The notes: generated by a model from the sequence alone, not told the origin. A stretch of DNA of 64,000 nt from Variovorax sp. E3 (GCF_016082275.1 NZ_MOWM01000005.1:62001-126000); one strand, 5' to 3'; positions 37,262 to 47,587 are shown, counted from the stretch's first letter. Translations and numbers: made by a program.

Positions 37262-37954
37262 ATGCTCGCGCAGCTCGACCACCTCGTGATCGCCGCCGCC
37301 TCGCTCGACGAGGGCGTGGCGTGGTGCGAAGCCACCCTGGGCGTCGTGCCCGGACCGGGCGGCACGCATCCGCTGATGGGCACGCACAACCGGTTGCTCC
37401 ACATCGCGAGCGACGCGTTCCCGGCGGCCTACCTGGAGATCATCGCGATCGAGCCGGGCAAGCGGCCCTCGCGGCCCAAGACGCACCGCTGGTTCGACCT
37501 CGACGATGCCGCGCTGCAGGCCGGGCTCGCGCGGCACGGCCCGCGGCTGATCCATTTCGTCGCACGCGTGCCCGATGCCCACGCGGCCACGCGCGCACTG
37601 GCGCATGAAGAACATGCGCACATCGATCGCGGCCAGCTGCTCGAGGCCTCGCGCGACACGCCGGCCGGCCGGCTCGAGTGGCGCATCACCGTGCGCGACG
37701 ACGGCCAGCGGCTGTTCTACGGCGCATTGCCCACGCTGATCCAGTGGGGGCCCGTGCACCCGACCGACGCCATGCCGAAGTCGGGCCTCGCGATGCGCGC
37801 GCTGCGCGCCGTGCACCCGCGCGCGCCCGCCCTCGCGGCGGCCTTGTCGGCCGTCGGCATGCAGGGCATGGCCGTCGATGCCGGCCCGCCCAATCTCATC
37901 GCCGTGCTCGACACGCCGCGCGGCCCCGTGACGCTCGAATCCAAAGGACTCTGA
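37262..37954 (+). CDS. Glyoxalase-like (VOC fold) protein
   Basis: 230 residues. QLDHLVIAAASLDEGVAWCEATLGVVPGPGGTHPLMGTHNRLLHI is the opening of the glyoxalase-like family PF13468, with the His of LDHLVIA as likely metal ligand. It lies 17 bases after PhzF copy 2 and 5 bases before the next LysE gene, inside the same run of genes. Substrate unknown. Confidence 0.8.
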   Translation: MLAQLDHLVIAAASLDEGVAWCEATLGVVPGPGGTHPLMGTHNRLLHIASDAFPAAYLEIIAIEPGKRPSRPKTHRWFDLDDAALQAGLARHGPRLIHFVARVPDAHAATRALAHEEHAHIDRGQLLEASRDTPAGRLEWRITVRDDGQRLFYGALPTLIQWGPVHPTDAMPKSGLAMRALRAVHPRAPALAAALSAVGMQGMAVDAGPPNLIAVLDTPRGPVTLESKGL

Positions 37955-37959
37955 CGACC

Positions 37960-38592
37960 ATGCTGACCCTTACCGAAATCGCCTGGTTCGCCCTCGCCTC
38001 GCTGCTGCTGGCGCTCACGCCGGGGCCGAACATGATCTATTGCGTCTCGCGCACGCTGATCCAGGGGCGCCGCGCCGGGCTCATCTCGCTGGGCGGCGTG
38101 CTGGCGGCCTTCCTGGTGCATCTGTTCGCGGCGGCGCTCGGCCTCACGGCGCTGCTGCTGGCCGTGCCGCTCGCGTTCGATGCGATCCGCCTGGCCGGCG
38201 CGGCGTACCTGCTGTGGCTCGCGTGGCAGGCCGTCAAGCCCGGCGGCAACGCACCCTTCGAGGCGCGCGTGCTGCCGGCCGATCCGCCGGCCAAGCTGTT
38301 TCGCATGGGCTTTCTCACGAACCTGCTGAACCCGAAGGTGGCGATGTTCTACCTGTCGTTCTTTCCGCAGTTCATTCACCCCGAGCGCGGCTCGGTGCTG
38401 GTGCAGAGCATGCAGCTGGGCATGGCGCAGATGGCGAGCAGCGCGGTGGTCAACACGGTGATGATCGTCGGCGCCGCGAGCATCACGGCCGTGCTGTCGC
38501 AAAGCGCGGGCTGGCTGCGCGCACAGCGCTACATCATGGGCAGCGTGCTCGCCGCGCTGGCCGTGCGCGTGGCGCTGACCGAACGCAAGTAA
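37960..38592 (+). CDS. LysE-family amino-acid exporter (copy 3)
   Basis: 210 residues, six membrane helices. ALTPGPNMIYCVSRTLIQGRRAG is the signature and FLTNLLNPKVAMFYLSFFPQFIHPERG the helix-four motif. It is the third LysE-type exporter of the island and is followed 43 bases later by a dehydratase for threonine or serine. That pairing hints at hydroxy-amino acids as cargo, which is inference. Confidence 0.86.
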   Translation: MLTLTEIAWFALASLLLALTPGPNMIYCVSRTLIQGRRAGLISLGGVLAAFLVHLFAAALGLTALLLAVPLAFDAIRLAGAAYLLWLAWQAVKPGGNAPFEARVLPADPPAKLFRMGFLTNLLNPKVAMFYLSFFPQFIHPERGSVLVQSMQLGMAQMASSAVVNTVMIVGAASITAVLSQSAGWLRAQRYIMGSVLAALAVRVALTERK

Positions 38593-38635
38593 TCGAGCAA
38601 ACAAGCAAGCCCGTCAACAAGACAAAGGACACGCC

Positions 38636-39607
38636 GTGAGGTTCACCCGCGAAGAGATCGAAGCCGCGCAACGCACCGTGCACGCCGCCATGCCGCCCAC
38701 GCCGCAGTACGCCTGGCCGCTGCTCGCGCAGCGCCTGGGCGCCACGGTGTGGGCCAAGCACGAGAACCATACGCCGGCCGGCGCGTTCAAGATCCGCGGC
38801 GGGCTGACGTATTTCGAAACGCTGGCGCGCGAGCAGCCCGAGGTGCGCCACGCCATCAGCGCGACACGCGGCAACCACGGGCAGTCGGTCGGCTTCGCAA
38901 CGCGGCGCCATGGGCTGGCCGCGACCATCGTGGTGCCGCGCGGCAACTCGACCGAGAAGAACGCCGCGATGCGCGCGCTCGGTGTCACGCTGATCGAGCA
39001 CGGCGACGATTTCCAGGCCGCCTCCGAGCACGCGGCGGTGCTGGCCGAGCGCGACGGGCTGCACCGCGTGCCGTCGTTCCACCGCGAGCTGGTGCGCGGG
39101 GTGTCGACGGCGTATGTCGAGTTCTTCAGCGCGCTGTCGCCAACGCCGCCCGACGTGCTGTTCGTGCCCATCGGCCTGGGTTCGGGCTTCGCGGCTGCGG
39201 CAGCGGCACGCGCGCATTGCGGCGTGTCGACCCAGCTCATCGGCGTGGTGTCGGCGCACGCCACCGCGTACCGCGATTCCTTCCGCGCCGGCAAACCGGT
39301 GGACTCGCCCGTGACGACGCGGCTGGCCGACGGCATGGCCTGCCGCACGCCGGTGCCCGAGTCGGTCGAGGTGATCCTGCGCGAGGCCGACGACGTGATC
39401 ACGGTGACCGACGACGAGATCGCCGAAGCCATGCGCATTCTTTTCAGCGACACGCACAACGTGGCCGAGGGCGCGGGTGCGGCGGCGTTGGCAGCGGCGC
39501 TTCAGCAGCAGGAGCGGTGGCGGGGCAAGACGGTGGGGATCAGCGTGAGCGGGGGCAATGTCGACTCGGACATGTTCGCGGGGGTACTTGCAGGTTCGGC
39601 TTCCTGA
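38636..39607 (+). CDS. Threonine/serine dehydratase family PLP enzyme
   Basis: 323 residues, fold-type II PLP enzyme. The PLP lysine is in NHTPAGAFKIRGG (about residue 50), SATRGNHGQSVGFA binds phosphate and substrate, and the glycine loop is VPIGLGSGFAAAA. It has a GTG start with AAAGGAC upstream. There is no C-terminal ACT regulatory domain, so it is the catabolic or side-branch type. It removes ammonia from threonine or serine; related racemases or 3-hydroxyaspartate enzymes are possible alternatives. Confidence 0.85.
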   Translation: MRFTREEIEAAQRTVHAAMPPTPQYAWPLLAQRLGATVWAKHENHTPAGAFKIRGGLTYFETLAREQPEVRHAISATRGNHGQSVGFATRRHGLAATIVVPRGNSTEKNAAMRALGVTLIEHGDDFQAASEHAAVLAERDGLHRVPSFHRELVRGVSTAYVEFFSALSPTPPDVLFVPIGLGSGFAAAAAARAHCGVSTQLIGVVSAHATAYRDSFRAGKPVDSPVTTRLADGMACRTPVPESVEVILREADDVITVTDDEIAEAMRILFSDTHNVAEGAGAAALAAALQQQERWRGKTVGISVSGGNVDSDMFAGVLAGSAS

Positions 39608-39643
39608 TTGGGCGTTGTTGTTCAGGGCGTGTGCACAGGACAC

Positions 39644-39713
39644 CGGGTATCTCCCTCCGCGAATGTCCCCCGGGCTTCGCCCTCCTCCTTTATTTCGCTG
39701 CGGGAGACACCCG
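39644..39713. repeat. Palindromic intergenic element P
   Basis: Seventy bases with 12-base terminal inverted repeats (39644-39655 and 39702-39713, 11 of 12 matching) around a 46-base core (39656-39701). The core holds its own small hairpin GGGC-TTC-GCCC. The same core occurs in reverse orientation in element Q 96 bases downstream. It lies just after the dehydratase gene and may serve as a bidirectional terminator. Confidence 0.6.
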
Positions 39714-39772
39714 ATGCCCTATGCACGTGGGCACGCTGTCGGTGTGCGGCCGATCAACCAGTGCTCTGAAAA

Positions 39773-39868
39773 CGCTCACGTCGGCGGTGTGCTCTGCGCA
39801 GCGAAATAAAGGAGGAGCCCGAAGGGCGGGGGACATTCGCGGAGCAGAGCACACCGTCGGCGTGAGCG
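39773..39868. repeat. Palindromic intergenic element Q
   Basis: Ninety-six bases with 25-base terminal inverted repeats (39773-39797 and 39844-39868, 23 of 25 matching) around a 46-base core (39798-39843). The core is the reverse complement of the core of element P except that the inner hairpin stem is swapped (GCCC-GAA-GGGC), a compensated change that keeps pairing. It sits before the convergent creatininase-family gene; non-coding DNA covers 39608-39890. Confidence 0.62.
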
Positions 39869-39890
39869 CCCCACGAACCAAGCCTTCACG

Positions 39891-40724
39891 TCACGGCAGC
39901 GGCGCCGTATTCGCCGTGCTCAACGGCAACCTGGACACCTCGGCCAACAGCAAAGCCAACTGCTGCGCGGCCGCATCGATCACCGCCTGGCCATTGGCCG
40001 CGGTCGCCGCGGACGCATTGCCCGCCGCACCGTGCGCGTTGTAGTCCTCCATCGCCCAGCCGAGCTTGGCGCTCTTGCCGTTGCCGAGGATCGCGTAGTC
40101 AGCTGAACGCTGCTGCGACGTCGAGTCGAAGTTCCGCGCCTCGCCCATGCGCACGAGTTGCGGCGTGAGCGCCAGCATCATCGATGTCTCGATCTCGCCC
40201 GCGTGCACGCCGAAGCGGTGTTCGTGCGCGCTGAACCGCGCGCCCGCATCGCCCAACGGCAGGTTGAACCAGCTCACGCTGTAGACGATGAGCCCGTGCG
40301 CCGCGCGCAGCTCGCGCGCCACGATGTCCATCGCACCCACATGGCCGCCGTGCGCGTTGAACAGCACCAGCTTCTTCACGCCCGCGCGCGCCACGCCCGC
40401 GCCTATTTCGTTCCACATGCGGATCAGCGTCTCGGCCGACAGCGTGAGCGTGCCCGCGAAGCGTGCGTGCTCGGGGCTCAGGCCGATCTGTTGCGTGGGC
40501 AGGAACAGCACGGGCAGTTCAGGCGGCAGCAGCGGCAGCGACGCGGCCACGATGCCGTCGGCCAGCACCGTGTCCACGCCCAGGGGCAAATGCGGGCCGT
40601 GCTGCTCGGTCGCGCCCAGCGGCAATACCGCGACGGTGGCCGCCGCGTCGAGCCCCGCGAAATCGCGCGTGGTGAGCTGGGACCAGAAACGGGGCAACGA
40701 GGAGGCCGAAGGTGCATTCATCAC
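39891..40724 (-). CDS. Creatininase-family amidohydrolase
   Basis: 277 residues. Metal-binding motifs are VLPLGATEQHGPHLPLGVDTVLADG (Glu and His ligands near residues 40-50), LFNAHGGHVGAMDIV and VHAGEIETSMML. The family includes creatinine amidohydrolase and enzymes of FAPy and mycofactocin metabolism. The substrate is unknown. It is convergent with the amino-acid island and divergent from pgaA. The start may be either of two adjacent ATGs. Confidence 0.85.
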   Translation of the reverse strand: MMNAPSASSLPRFWSQLTTRDFAGLDAAATVAVLPLGATEQHGPHLPLGVDTVLADGIVAASLPLLPPELPVLFLPTQQIGLSPEHARFAGTLTLSAETLIRMWNEIGAGVARAGVKKLVLFNAHGGHVGAMDIVARELRAAHGLIVYSVSWFNLPLGDAGARFSAHEHRFGVHAGEIETSMMLALTPQLVRMGEARNFDSTSQQRSADYAILGNGKSAKLGWAMEDYNAHGAAGNASAATAANGQAVIDAAAQQLALLLAEVSRLPLSTANTAPLP

Positions 40725-40981
40725 GTGATCTTAGGCCGGGCGAGCCCCTGTTTCGAAGCGCCGTTGTCTGACAAAACTTGTCGAATGCAGCGCGAAAAAC
40801 GCCAATCTGTTCACGTTTATAACCATTTCCTGGCACTTAAGTTTGCCTTTGTTAACACTTCTATCTAGAGTCGTTTCCAGAGTCAATTTTTATAGAGCCA
40901 CCTGCCCGGCATGTCCGGGCCGGCGGCTCGGCTTTTGTCGCGGCGGCGGGCTGCACAAGAGGCGCATTCCAAGGGAGCAGA

Positions 40982-43611
40982 GTGTTCATCCAGAAAAAAG
41001 CTGGAGGCACTGTCACGGCTGGGCGTCCATCGGCGCTCGCCTGTGCTTTGTCTCGTCACCTCGAACATGCGGCACGAGGATTTCCACCGATCGTTTGCGC
41101 CCTGGTACTGGGTACCTCGGCCACGGCTTTTGCGCAGGCGCCTGTTGCAGTTGTCACACCCGCCGCGAACCCGGTGGTTACCTACGACGCGCAGCAGCAC
41201 GACGCGCTGATCGTCGCGCGCCGCGCCGGCCGCATCGACGCCGCGCAGGCGCTGCAGCAACTGAAGGACTGGCTCGCGGGGCCGCTGGCCGATGCCGATC
41301 GCCGGCGCGTGGCGTCCGACGCTGTTGCCATCGCCGCGGCCGACAGCCAGTTCGCCGAAGCCGTCGCCCTGGCCCGCCAGGCGCCGCTCGCCACGCTGAA
41401 CGACTACGCGCTGGGCCCGCTCGCACTGGCCGCGCGCCGCACGCACGACCTCGCCTTGCAGGGCGAGGCCATCGCGCTGTGGCGCGCGCGCCAGCCGAAC
41501 GCCCGCGAGCCGCGCATCCATGAAGTCTTCTGGCGCCTCGACAGCGGCGACGTGGCGGGTGCGAAGGCCATCTACGACACCCTGGCCCGACAGCCCGCGC
41601 CGCAGATCGAAGACCGCGTGGCCCTGCTCGAACTGCGCGCCGCCGTGGCGCGCGCCGAGAAGCAACCGCTGCAAGCCTTCGCCGCCTACACCGAGGCCCG
41701 CGCGCTGCGGCCCGACCGCCCCGACCTGCGCCGCGAAGCCGACTTTCTGCTCGCCGACAGCGGCGCCGCGTCGACCGCGTTCGAGGACGCCGATGCCGCC
41801 GAGCGCGCACGGCCCGGCAGCTTTTCGCCGCTGGCCTTGTCCACGCTGCAGCAGCAGGCGCTGGCACAGCGGCTGCGCTGGGCCATCCAGGAGCGCGACC
41901 AGCGCCTGGGCGCGGCGCGCGTGGCGGCGCTTGACCGTGTGCTCGCCGACCAGGAAAGCGCGCTGACCCGGCTCGACGCATCCGCCGCCAAGGCCGCGCC
42001 GCAAGACGCCGACGCCTGGCGCGCCCTGCGCGTGCGGTTGCTGTCCGACCGCATGCTGGCGCTGGTCGAACGCGGCCGGCCCGCCGATGCCATTGCCCTT
42101 TACGACACGCTGCACGCGGCGGGCGCCGACCTGCCCTTCTACGGCCTGGGCGCCGCGGCCCGCGCGTCGCGCAGGAGCGCCGCTCGATCGATGCCGTGCC
42201 GCTGTACGAAGCGGCCGTGGCCAAGGGCGGCGCCGACCTGCCGATGCCCGACGACATCTATTTCGGCCTGATCTACGCCTACCAGGACACCGGCCGCTTC
42301 GAGGACGCCGAAGCGCTGCTGAAGCGGCTCGAAGAGGCCACGCCCGCGCTGATGCGCCTCACGCCCGAAGCCGGCCGGCCCAACGGCCAGTACACCGACG
42401 TGAGCGGCATGCGCGGCCTGCTGCAGCTCTACACCGACCGCGCGGCGCTGGCGCAGCAGAGCTTCTCGACGCTCACGCGCGAGGCGCCGCTGAACGCCGG
42501 CTACGCCTACGGGGCGGGCCAGACCGAGCGGCTGCGCGAACATCCCGAGGCCGCCGTGGCGCGCTTCGAGGCGCAGGCGGCCGACCAGCCCTACGACATC
42601 AGCGCGCGCGCCGGCCACATCGAAGCCCTGCTCGACGCCGGCGAATTCCGCCAGGCCCGCGAGCGCGCCGAGTCGCTCGCGGCCGACGTGCCCGAGACCG
42701 CCGAGCTGCGCGACGTGCAGCGCAAGCGGCGCGCCATCACGGGGCCCCGGCTCGATGTCGAGGCCGAAGCCTCGTCGGGCGGCGCCGCCATTGCCAACCA
42801 CGAATGGCGCATCGACAGCCGGCTCAGCTCCGGCCTCATCGACGACCGGTGGCGCGTGTTCTACGACCAGACGCTGGGCCGTGGCACCACCGACATCGGC
42901 AACGCCAACTGGGCGCGCGGCGGCCTGGGCCTGAGCTGGCAGCAAGGCCGCTGGCTGGCCGAAGGCGTGCTGCAGCACGCCAACAGCGGCCCCTACCGCA
43001 ACAGCGTGGCCGGCCGCATCGACTACCGCGCGAGCGACGCGTGGCGGCTGTCGGCCACCTACGACGGCGACAGCAAGGAGCTGCCGTGGAAGGCCCGCGT
43101 GACCGGCGTCGGCGCGCACGAGACCGGCGCCGGCGTGGGCTACGTGGTGAACGAATCGCGTCGCTTCGACCTGCAGTGGCAGCGCCTGGACTTCAGCGAC
43201 GGCAACCAGCGCAACGGCCTGGAGCTGGGCTGGCGCGAACGCTGGGTGAGCACGCCGCGCTTCCAGCTCGAGACGCGGCTGGGCGCCGGCACCAGCCGGA
43301 GCCGGGACATCGACACGCCCTACTTCAACCCCTCCAGCGACACCACCGTGCAGCTCGCGGTGCGCGCGCAGTGGCTCAACTGGAAGCGCGACGACCGCCA
43401 GTTCTTCCAGGCCGTGGAACTCACCGGCGGCAACTACCGCCAGGCCGGCTTCGGCAGCGGCCCGCTGTGGAGCCTTCGCTACGAACACCGCTGGGACCTG
43501 GGCCCCAAGTTCACGCTGCGCTACGGCCTGAGCATTTCCGGCCATCCCTACGACGGCGCACGCGAACGGCAGCGCGGCGTCTTCCTGAACCTCTCGATGC
43601 CCCTGCAGTGA
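40982..43611 (+). CDS. pgaA: Poly-beta-1,6-GlcNAc export porin PgaA (frameshifted)
   Basis: About 876 residues across a break at 42165-42168. It has a GTG start with GGGAGC upstream. A Sec signal ends near ATAFAQAP (about residue 52). A periplasmic TPR superhelix follows (about 60-480: AFAAYTEARALRPDRPDL, YFGLIYAYQDTGRFEDAEALLKRL). The C-terminal outer-membrane barrel runs from about 560 (HEWRIDSRLSSGLIDD, GLGLSWQQGRWLAEG) and ends RQRGVFLNLSMPLQ with a terminal aromatic-type strand. One added base turns the end of part one (GLGAAARA) into YAQERRSIDAVPLYEAAV. The 257 non-coding bases upstream include an AT-rich stretch (40810-40870) likely to hold the promoter. Confidence 0.85.
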
Positions 43612-45736
43612 TGCGAACGACGACAACGACAACCAACACCCCCGCGGCCTTCCTGCGCGCGGCCCTGCTGTGGCTGCTGCCGGCGCTGGCGCTTTCTCTG
43701 CTGCTGGCGCATTCCGCCTTCGCACAGCCGTTGCCGCCGGCCGATGCCAACGACGGCGTGACGTTTCGCGTGCTGTCCTTCCACGACGTGCGCACCGGCG
43801 TGCGCGCCAGCTTCGAGCACTCGCCCGACGAAACCGCCATCGACGACAGCACGCTGGCCGACGTGTTCGCCTGGCTGCAATACAACGGCTACCACCCGGT
43901 GAGCCTGCAGCAGATCGTCGATGCGCGCGCCGGCGGCAAGCCGCTGCCCGCGCAACCCGTGCTGCTGACCTTCGACGACGGCTACCGCAGCGCCTACACC
44001 AAGGTGTTCCCGCTGCTCAAGCGCTACAACTATCCCGCGCTGTTCGCGCTGGTGACGAGCTGGCTCGACGTGCCCGAAGGCCAGCTGGTTCACTGGGGCG
44101 ACAAGCCCGCGCCGCGCGAGAACTTCCTGCTGTGGCCCGAAGTCGCCGAGATGGCGCGCTCGGGCCTGGTCGAGTTCGCGAGCCACACCGACGCGATGCA
44201 CACCGGCGTGCTCGCCAACCCGCAGGGCAACATGCTGCCGTCGGCGGCCACGCACCGCTACGACGCAAAGACCGGCCGCTACGAAGACGACGCCACCTAC
44301 GTGCGCCGCATCGAGACCGACCTGCGCCGCAGCCGCGAGATCATCGAAGCGCGCACCGGCGCCAAGGTGCGCGCCACCGTGTGGCCCTACGGCGCCTACA
44401 ACACGGCCGCGCTGGAAGCCTCGAAGCGCGCGGGCATGCCCATCACCTTCACGCTCGACGACGGCGCCAACACGGGTGCCGTGCCGCTCACGCGCATCCG
44501 CCGCGCGCTGGCCGCCTACGACAACCAGGCGCCCGACTACGCGCAGCTGCTGCGCAGCCCGGTGGGCGGCGAGGTGCGCCCGGTCAACCGCGTGATGCAC
44601 GTCGACCTCGACTACGTGTACGACCCCGACCCGGCCCAGCAGGAGCGCAACCTGTCGGCGCTGATCGACCGCGTGGCCGCCGTGCGCCCGCGCTCGGTGT
44701 TCCTGCAGGCCTATGCCGATCCCGACGGCGACGGCGTGGCCGACGCGATGTACTTTCCCAACCGCCACCTGCCGATGCGCGCCGACCTGTTCGGCCGCGC
44801 CGCATGGCAGCTGCGCACGCGCACCGGCGTGAAGGTCTACGCGTGGATGCCGGTCACGGCCTTCCGCCTGCCGGCATCGAACCCGCTCGCCACGCACACG
44901 GTGGTGGCGCAGGGCGGCAAGACGCCGGCCGACCGCTACCACCGCCTCACGCCCTTCGACCCCGCGGTGCGCGCGCTGGTCGGTGACATCTACGAAGACC
45001 TGGGCCGCCACACCTTCTTCGAGGGCGTGCTGTTCCACGACGACGCGACGCTGTCCGACGACGAGGACGCGAGCCCCGCCGCACTGGCCACTTACGCGCA
45101 GTGGGGCCTGCCGCCCGACGTGGCCGCGATCCGCGCCGACCCCGCGCTGACGGCGCGCTGGACCGCCGCCAAGACGCGCTACCTGATCGACTTCACGCAC
45201 GAGCTGGCGGCGCGCGTGGGCGCCTGGCGGCCCGCGCTGGAAACCGCGCGCAACCTCTATGCGCGCCCGGTGCTCGAGCCGCAGGCCGAGCAGTGGTTCG
45301 CGCAGAACTACGAGGCCTCGCTCGCGGCCTACGACTACGTCGGGCTGATGGCCATGCCGCGCATGGAGCAGGAAGCCGATGGCGACGCGTGGCTCCAGCG
45401 CCTGGCGCGCCGCGCGGCCGACACGCCGCGCGGCCTCGACGGCACCGTGTTCGAACTGCAGGCGCGCGACTGGCGCACCGGCAAGCCCGTGGCCGATGCC
45501 GAACTGGCGCGCCAATGGACGCTGCTGCAGCGCGCCGGCGTGCGCCACCTGGGCTACTACCCCGACGACTTCCTGAACAACCAGCCCTCGCTCGACGTGG
45601 TGCGCCGGGCCATCTCGGTGCGCACCGTGCTGCCGCGCGCGCTGCAATCGTCGGCGGCCGCCTCGGCCAAGGCCGAGACCCCATCGCAAACGCCGACACC
45701 GCAAACGCCCCGGCGCAAGGAGAACGGTCGCCATGA
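43611..45736 (+). CDS. pgaB: Poly-GlcNAc deacetylase PgaB (frameshifted near its end)
   Basis: About 708 residues. A Sec signal ends near AHSAFAQPL. The polysaccharide deacetylase domain spans about 45-290 (FHDVRTG, LTFDDGYRSAY with the metal Asp pair, FASHTDAMH). The C-terminal glycoside-hydrolase-like domain (about 320-620: HVDLDYVYDPDP, VFLQAYADPDGDGVADAMYFPNRHLPM, GVLFHDDATLSDDE) follows. It removes some N-acetyl groups and cuts PNAG in the periplasm. The start overlaps the pgaA stop (TGATG). The main frame has no stop before deep inside pgaC; adding one C at 45679-45683 gives a short tail ending in a TGA that overlaps the pgaC ATG. Confidence 0.85.
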
Positions 45737-47010
45737 CCACCAGCCACTTCCTCGCGCAGACGCTGCCGTCGCTGCTGTTCGGCTTCGTCTTCTACTACCC
45801 CTTCTTCATGGCCTACGTGTGGATGGCCGGGGGCCTTTCGCATGCGTGGGTGTTCGAGCGCAAGCGCGACGTCGACGTCAACCCGCTCGATCTGCTGCCC
45901 TCGCGCCCGCTGGTGACGGTGGTCGTGCCTTGCTTCAACGAGGTGCCGCACCTGCGCGAAGTGATCGAACAGCTGATGCGCACGCGCTATCCGAACTACG
46001 AGGTGATTGCCGTGAACGACGGCAGCACCGACGGCACCGGCGAGCTGCTCGACCTGATGACCCAGGAGTACAGCCGTCTGCGCGTGATCCACAACGCCAG
46101 CAACCAGGGCAAGGCCGTCGGCCTGAACACCGCCTGCCAGCTGGCGCGCGGCGAATACATCCTGGGCATCGACGGCGACGCGCTGATCGACGAAGACGCC
46201 ATTGCGTGGATGCTTCAGTCCATGCTGGCGTCGGAGCGCATCGGCGCGGTCACGGGCAACCCGCGCATCCGCACCCGCACCACGCTGCTGGGGCGCATGC
46301 AGGTGGGCGAGTTCTCTTCGATCATCGGGCTCATCAAGCGCTCGCAGCAGCTGGTGGGCACGCTCTTCACGGTGTCGGGCGTGATCGCGATGTTCCGCCG
46401 GCGCGCGGTGATCGACGTGGGCTTCTGGAGCCCCGACGTGCTGACCGAGGACATCGACATGAGCTGGAAGCTGCAGCTCGGCGGCTGGCAGCTGCGCTTC
46501 GAGCCGCGCGCGCTGTGCTGGATCCTGATGCCCGAGACCTTGCGCGGTCTCTGGAAGCAGCGCCAGCGCTGGGCCATCGGCGGCATCCAGACCATGCTGC
46601 GCAACACCACGCGCATTCTCCAGCCGCGCCACTGGCGCATGTGGCTGATCTACGTGGAGTACATGACGAGCGTGGTGTGGGCCTATGCGATGGCGGTGGT
46701 GCTCGTCATCAGCCTGGTGCGGCCTTTCTTGCCGACCGAGTCGGCCTGGCACTCGGCGCTGCTGCCGCACTGGCAGGGCACGCTGCTGGCCATGACCTGC
46801 ATCCTGCAGATGCTGCTGAGCCTGTGGATCGATCGCCGCTACGACCGCGACCTGATGCGCTATTTCGCCGGAACGATCTGGTACCCGATCGCGTTCTGGA
46901 CCATCACGATGGCGACCACCGTCATCGCCCTTCCCAAAGCCCTGATACGCCGGCGCGGCAAGCGCGCGGTGTGGACGAGCCCTGACCGAGGAGTTTCCGA
47001 TGCCCCATGA
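45733..47010 (+). CDS. pgaC: Poly-beta-1,6-N-acetyl-D-glucosamine synthase
   Basis: 425 residues. One or two N-terminal membrane helices precede a processive GT2 domain: VVVPCFNEVPHL, AVNDGSTDGTG, GIDGDALIDEDA, LTEDIDMSWKLQ (the TED catalytic base) and QRQRW near residue 277. C-terminal helices then form the membrane channel. It polymerises UDP-GlcNAc into PNAG at the inner membrane with PgaD. It has a good AAGGAG site and overlaps pgaD by 11 bases. Confidence 0.95.
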   Translation: MTTSHFLAQTLPSLLFGFVFYYPFFMAYVWMAGGLSHAWVFERKRDVDVNPLDLLPSRPLVTVVVPCFNEVPHLREVIEQLMRTRYPNYEVIAVNDGSTDGTGELLDLMTQEYSRLRVIHNASNQGKAVGLNTACQLARGEYILGIDGDALIDEDAIAWMLQSMLASERIGAVTGNPRIRTRTTLLGRMQVGEFSSIIGLIKRSQQLVGTLFTVSGVIAMFRRRAVIDVGFWSPDVLTEDIDMSWKLQLGGWQLRFEPRALCWILMPETLRGLWKQRQRWAIGGIQTMLRNTTRILQPRHWRMWLIYVEYMTSVVWAYAMAVVLVISLVRPFLPTESAWHSALLPHWQGTLLAMTCILQMLLSLWIDRRYDRDLMRYFAGTIWYPIAFWTITMATTVIALPKALIRRRGKRAVWTSPDRGVSDAP

Positions 47011-47587
47011 GAAGACCCCCGTCTCCCACAGCCGCTTTCCCGAAGTGCACGACGACACGCCGCCGCCGAGCCGCCGCCGCTCCTGGGGGCAGCCCGAGGT
47101 GGAAGAACCGATCATCGATGCGGCGCGCATCTCGCTGCGCGCCTTCGGCAACGGCCGCTCGCCGCAGCGCACGATGGCCATGTATTTGTGGCTGCGCGTG
47201 CTGCGCCCGGCCGTCACCATCGCCATCTGGTTCTGCGCTATCTGGTATGCGTGGCCCTACGTGCTGGGCGCGCGCTCGCAGCCCGAGGTGCTGCACCTGC
47301 TGGGCCTGTACGCGGTGGTGATCGGGGTGATCCTGGTGTCGATGCTGGTGATGGCGCCGTGGCGCCGCCGCCAGCAGAAGCGCGAGGCGCCGCCGGACCA
47401 GGAACAGTCGTCGCTGTTCGCGCTGGCCTCGTACATCGAGGTGCCGCCCGCGCGCCTGTCGACCTGGCAGCGCACGCGCCAGCTGCTGGTGCACCACGAC
47501 CACGACGGCCACCTGCGCGACGCGACCGACACCGCGCCGGGCACGCTGGAGCCCGAGCCGCTGCAGCGCGCGGCCGCGCGGCGCTGA
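47000..47587 (+). CDS. pgaD: PNAG synthase accessory protein PgaD
   Basis: 195 residues. Two membrane helices (about 70-92 VTIAIWFCAIWYAWPYVLG and 98-118 LLGLYAVVIGVILVSMLVMA) with an intervening short loop, preceded by a longer soluble N-terminus than in E. coli. PgaD assists PgaC and, in E. coli, makes the pair respond to cyclic di-GMP. It is recognised mainly from its topology and position as the last gene of the operon. Confidence 0.85.
   Translation: MPHEKTPVSHSRFPEVHDDTPPPSRRRSWGQPEVEEPIIDAARISLRAFGNGRSPQRTMAMYLWLRVLRPAVTIAIWFCAIWYAWPYVLGARSQPEVLHLLGLYAVVIGVILVSMLVMAPWRRRQQKREAPPDQEQSSLFALASYIEVPPARLSTWQRTRQLLVHHDHDGHLRDATDTAPGTLEPEPLQRAAARR

Noticed and set aside
40810..40981. Precise promoter for pgaA
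   Set aside because: The stretch is AT-rich and probably holds it, but no -35/-10 pair with acceptable spacing could be chosen by eye.
42087..46985. A single open frame of over 1600 codons across the pga genes
   Set aside because: It is the pgaB frame extended by chance: before 43611 it lies out of frame with pgaA and after about 45683 out of frame with pgaC, both of which have clear conserved domains.
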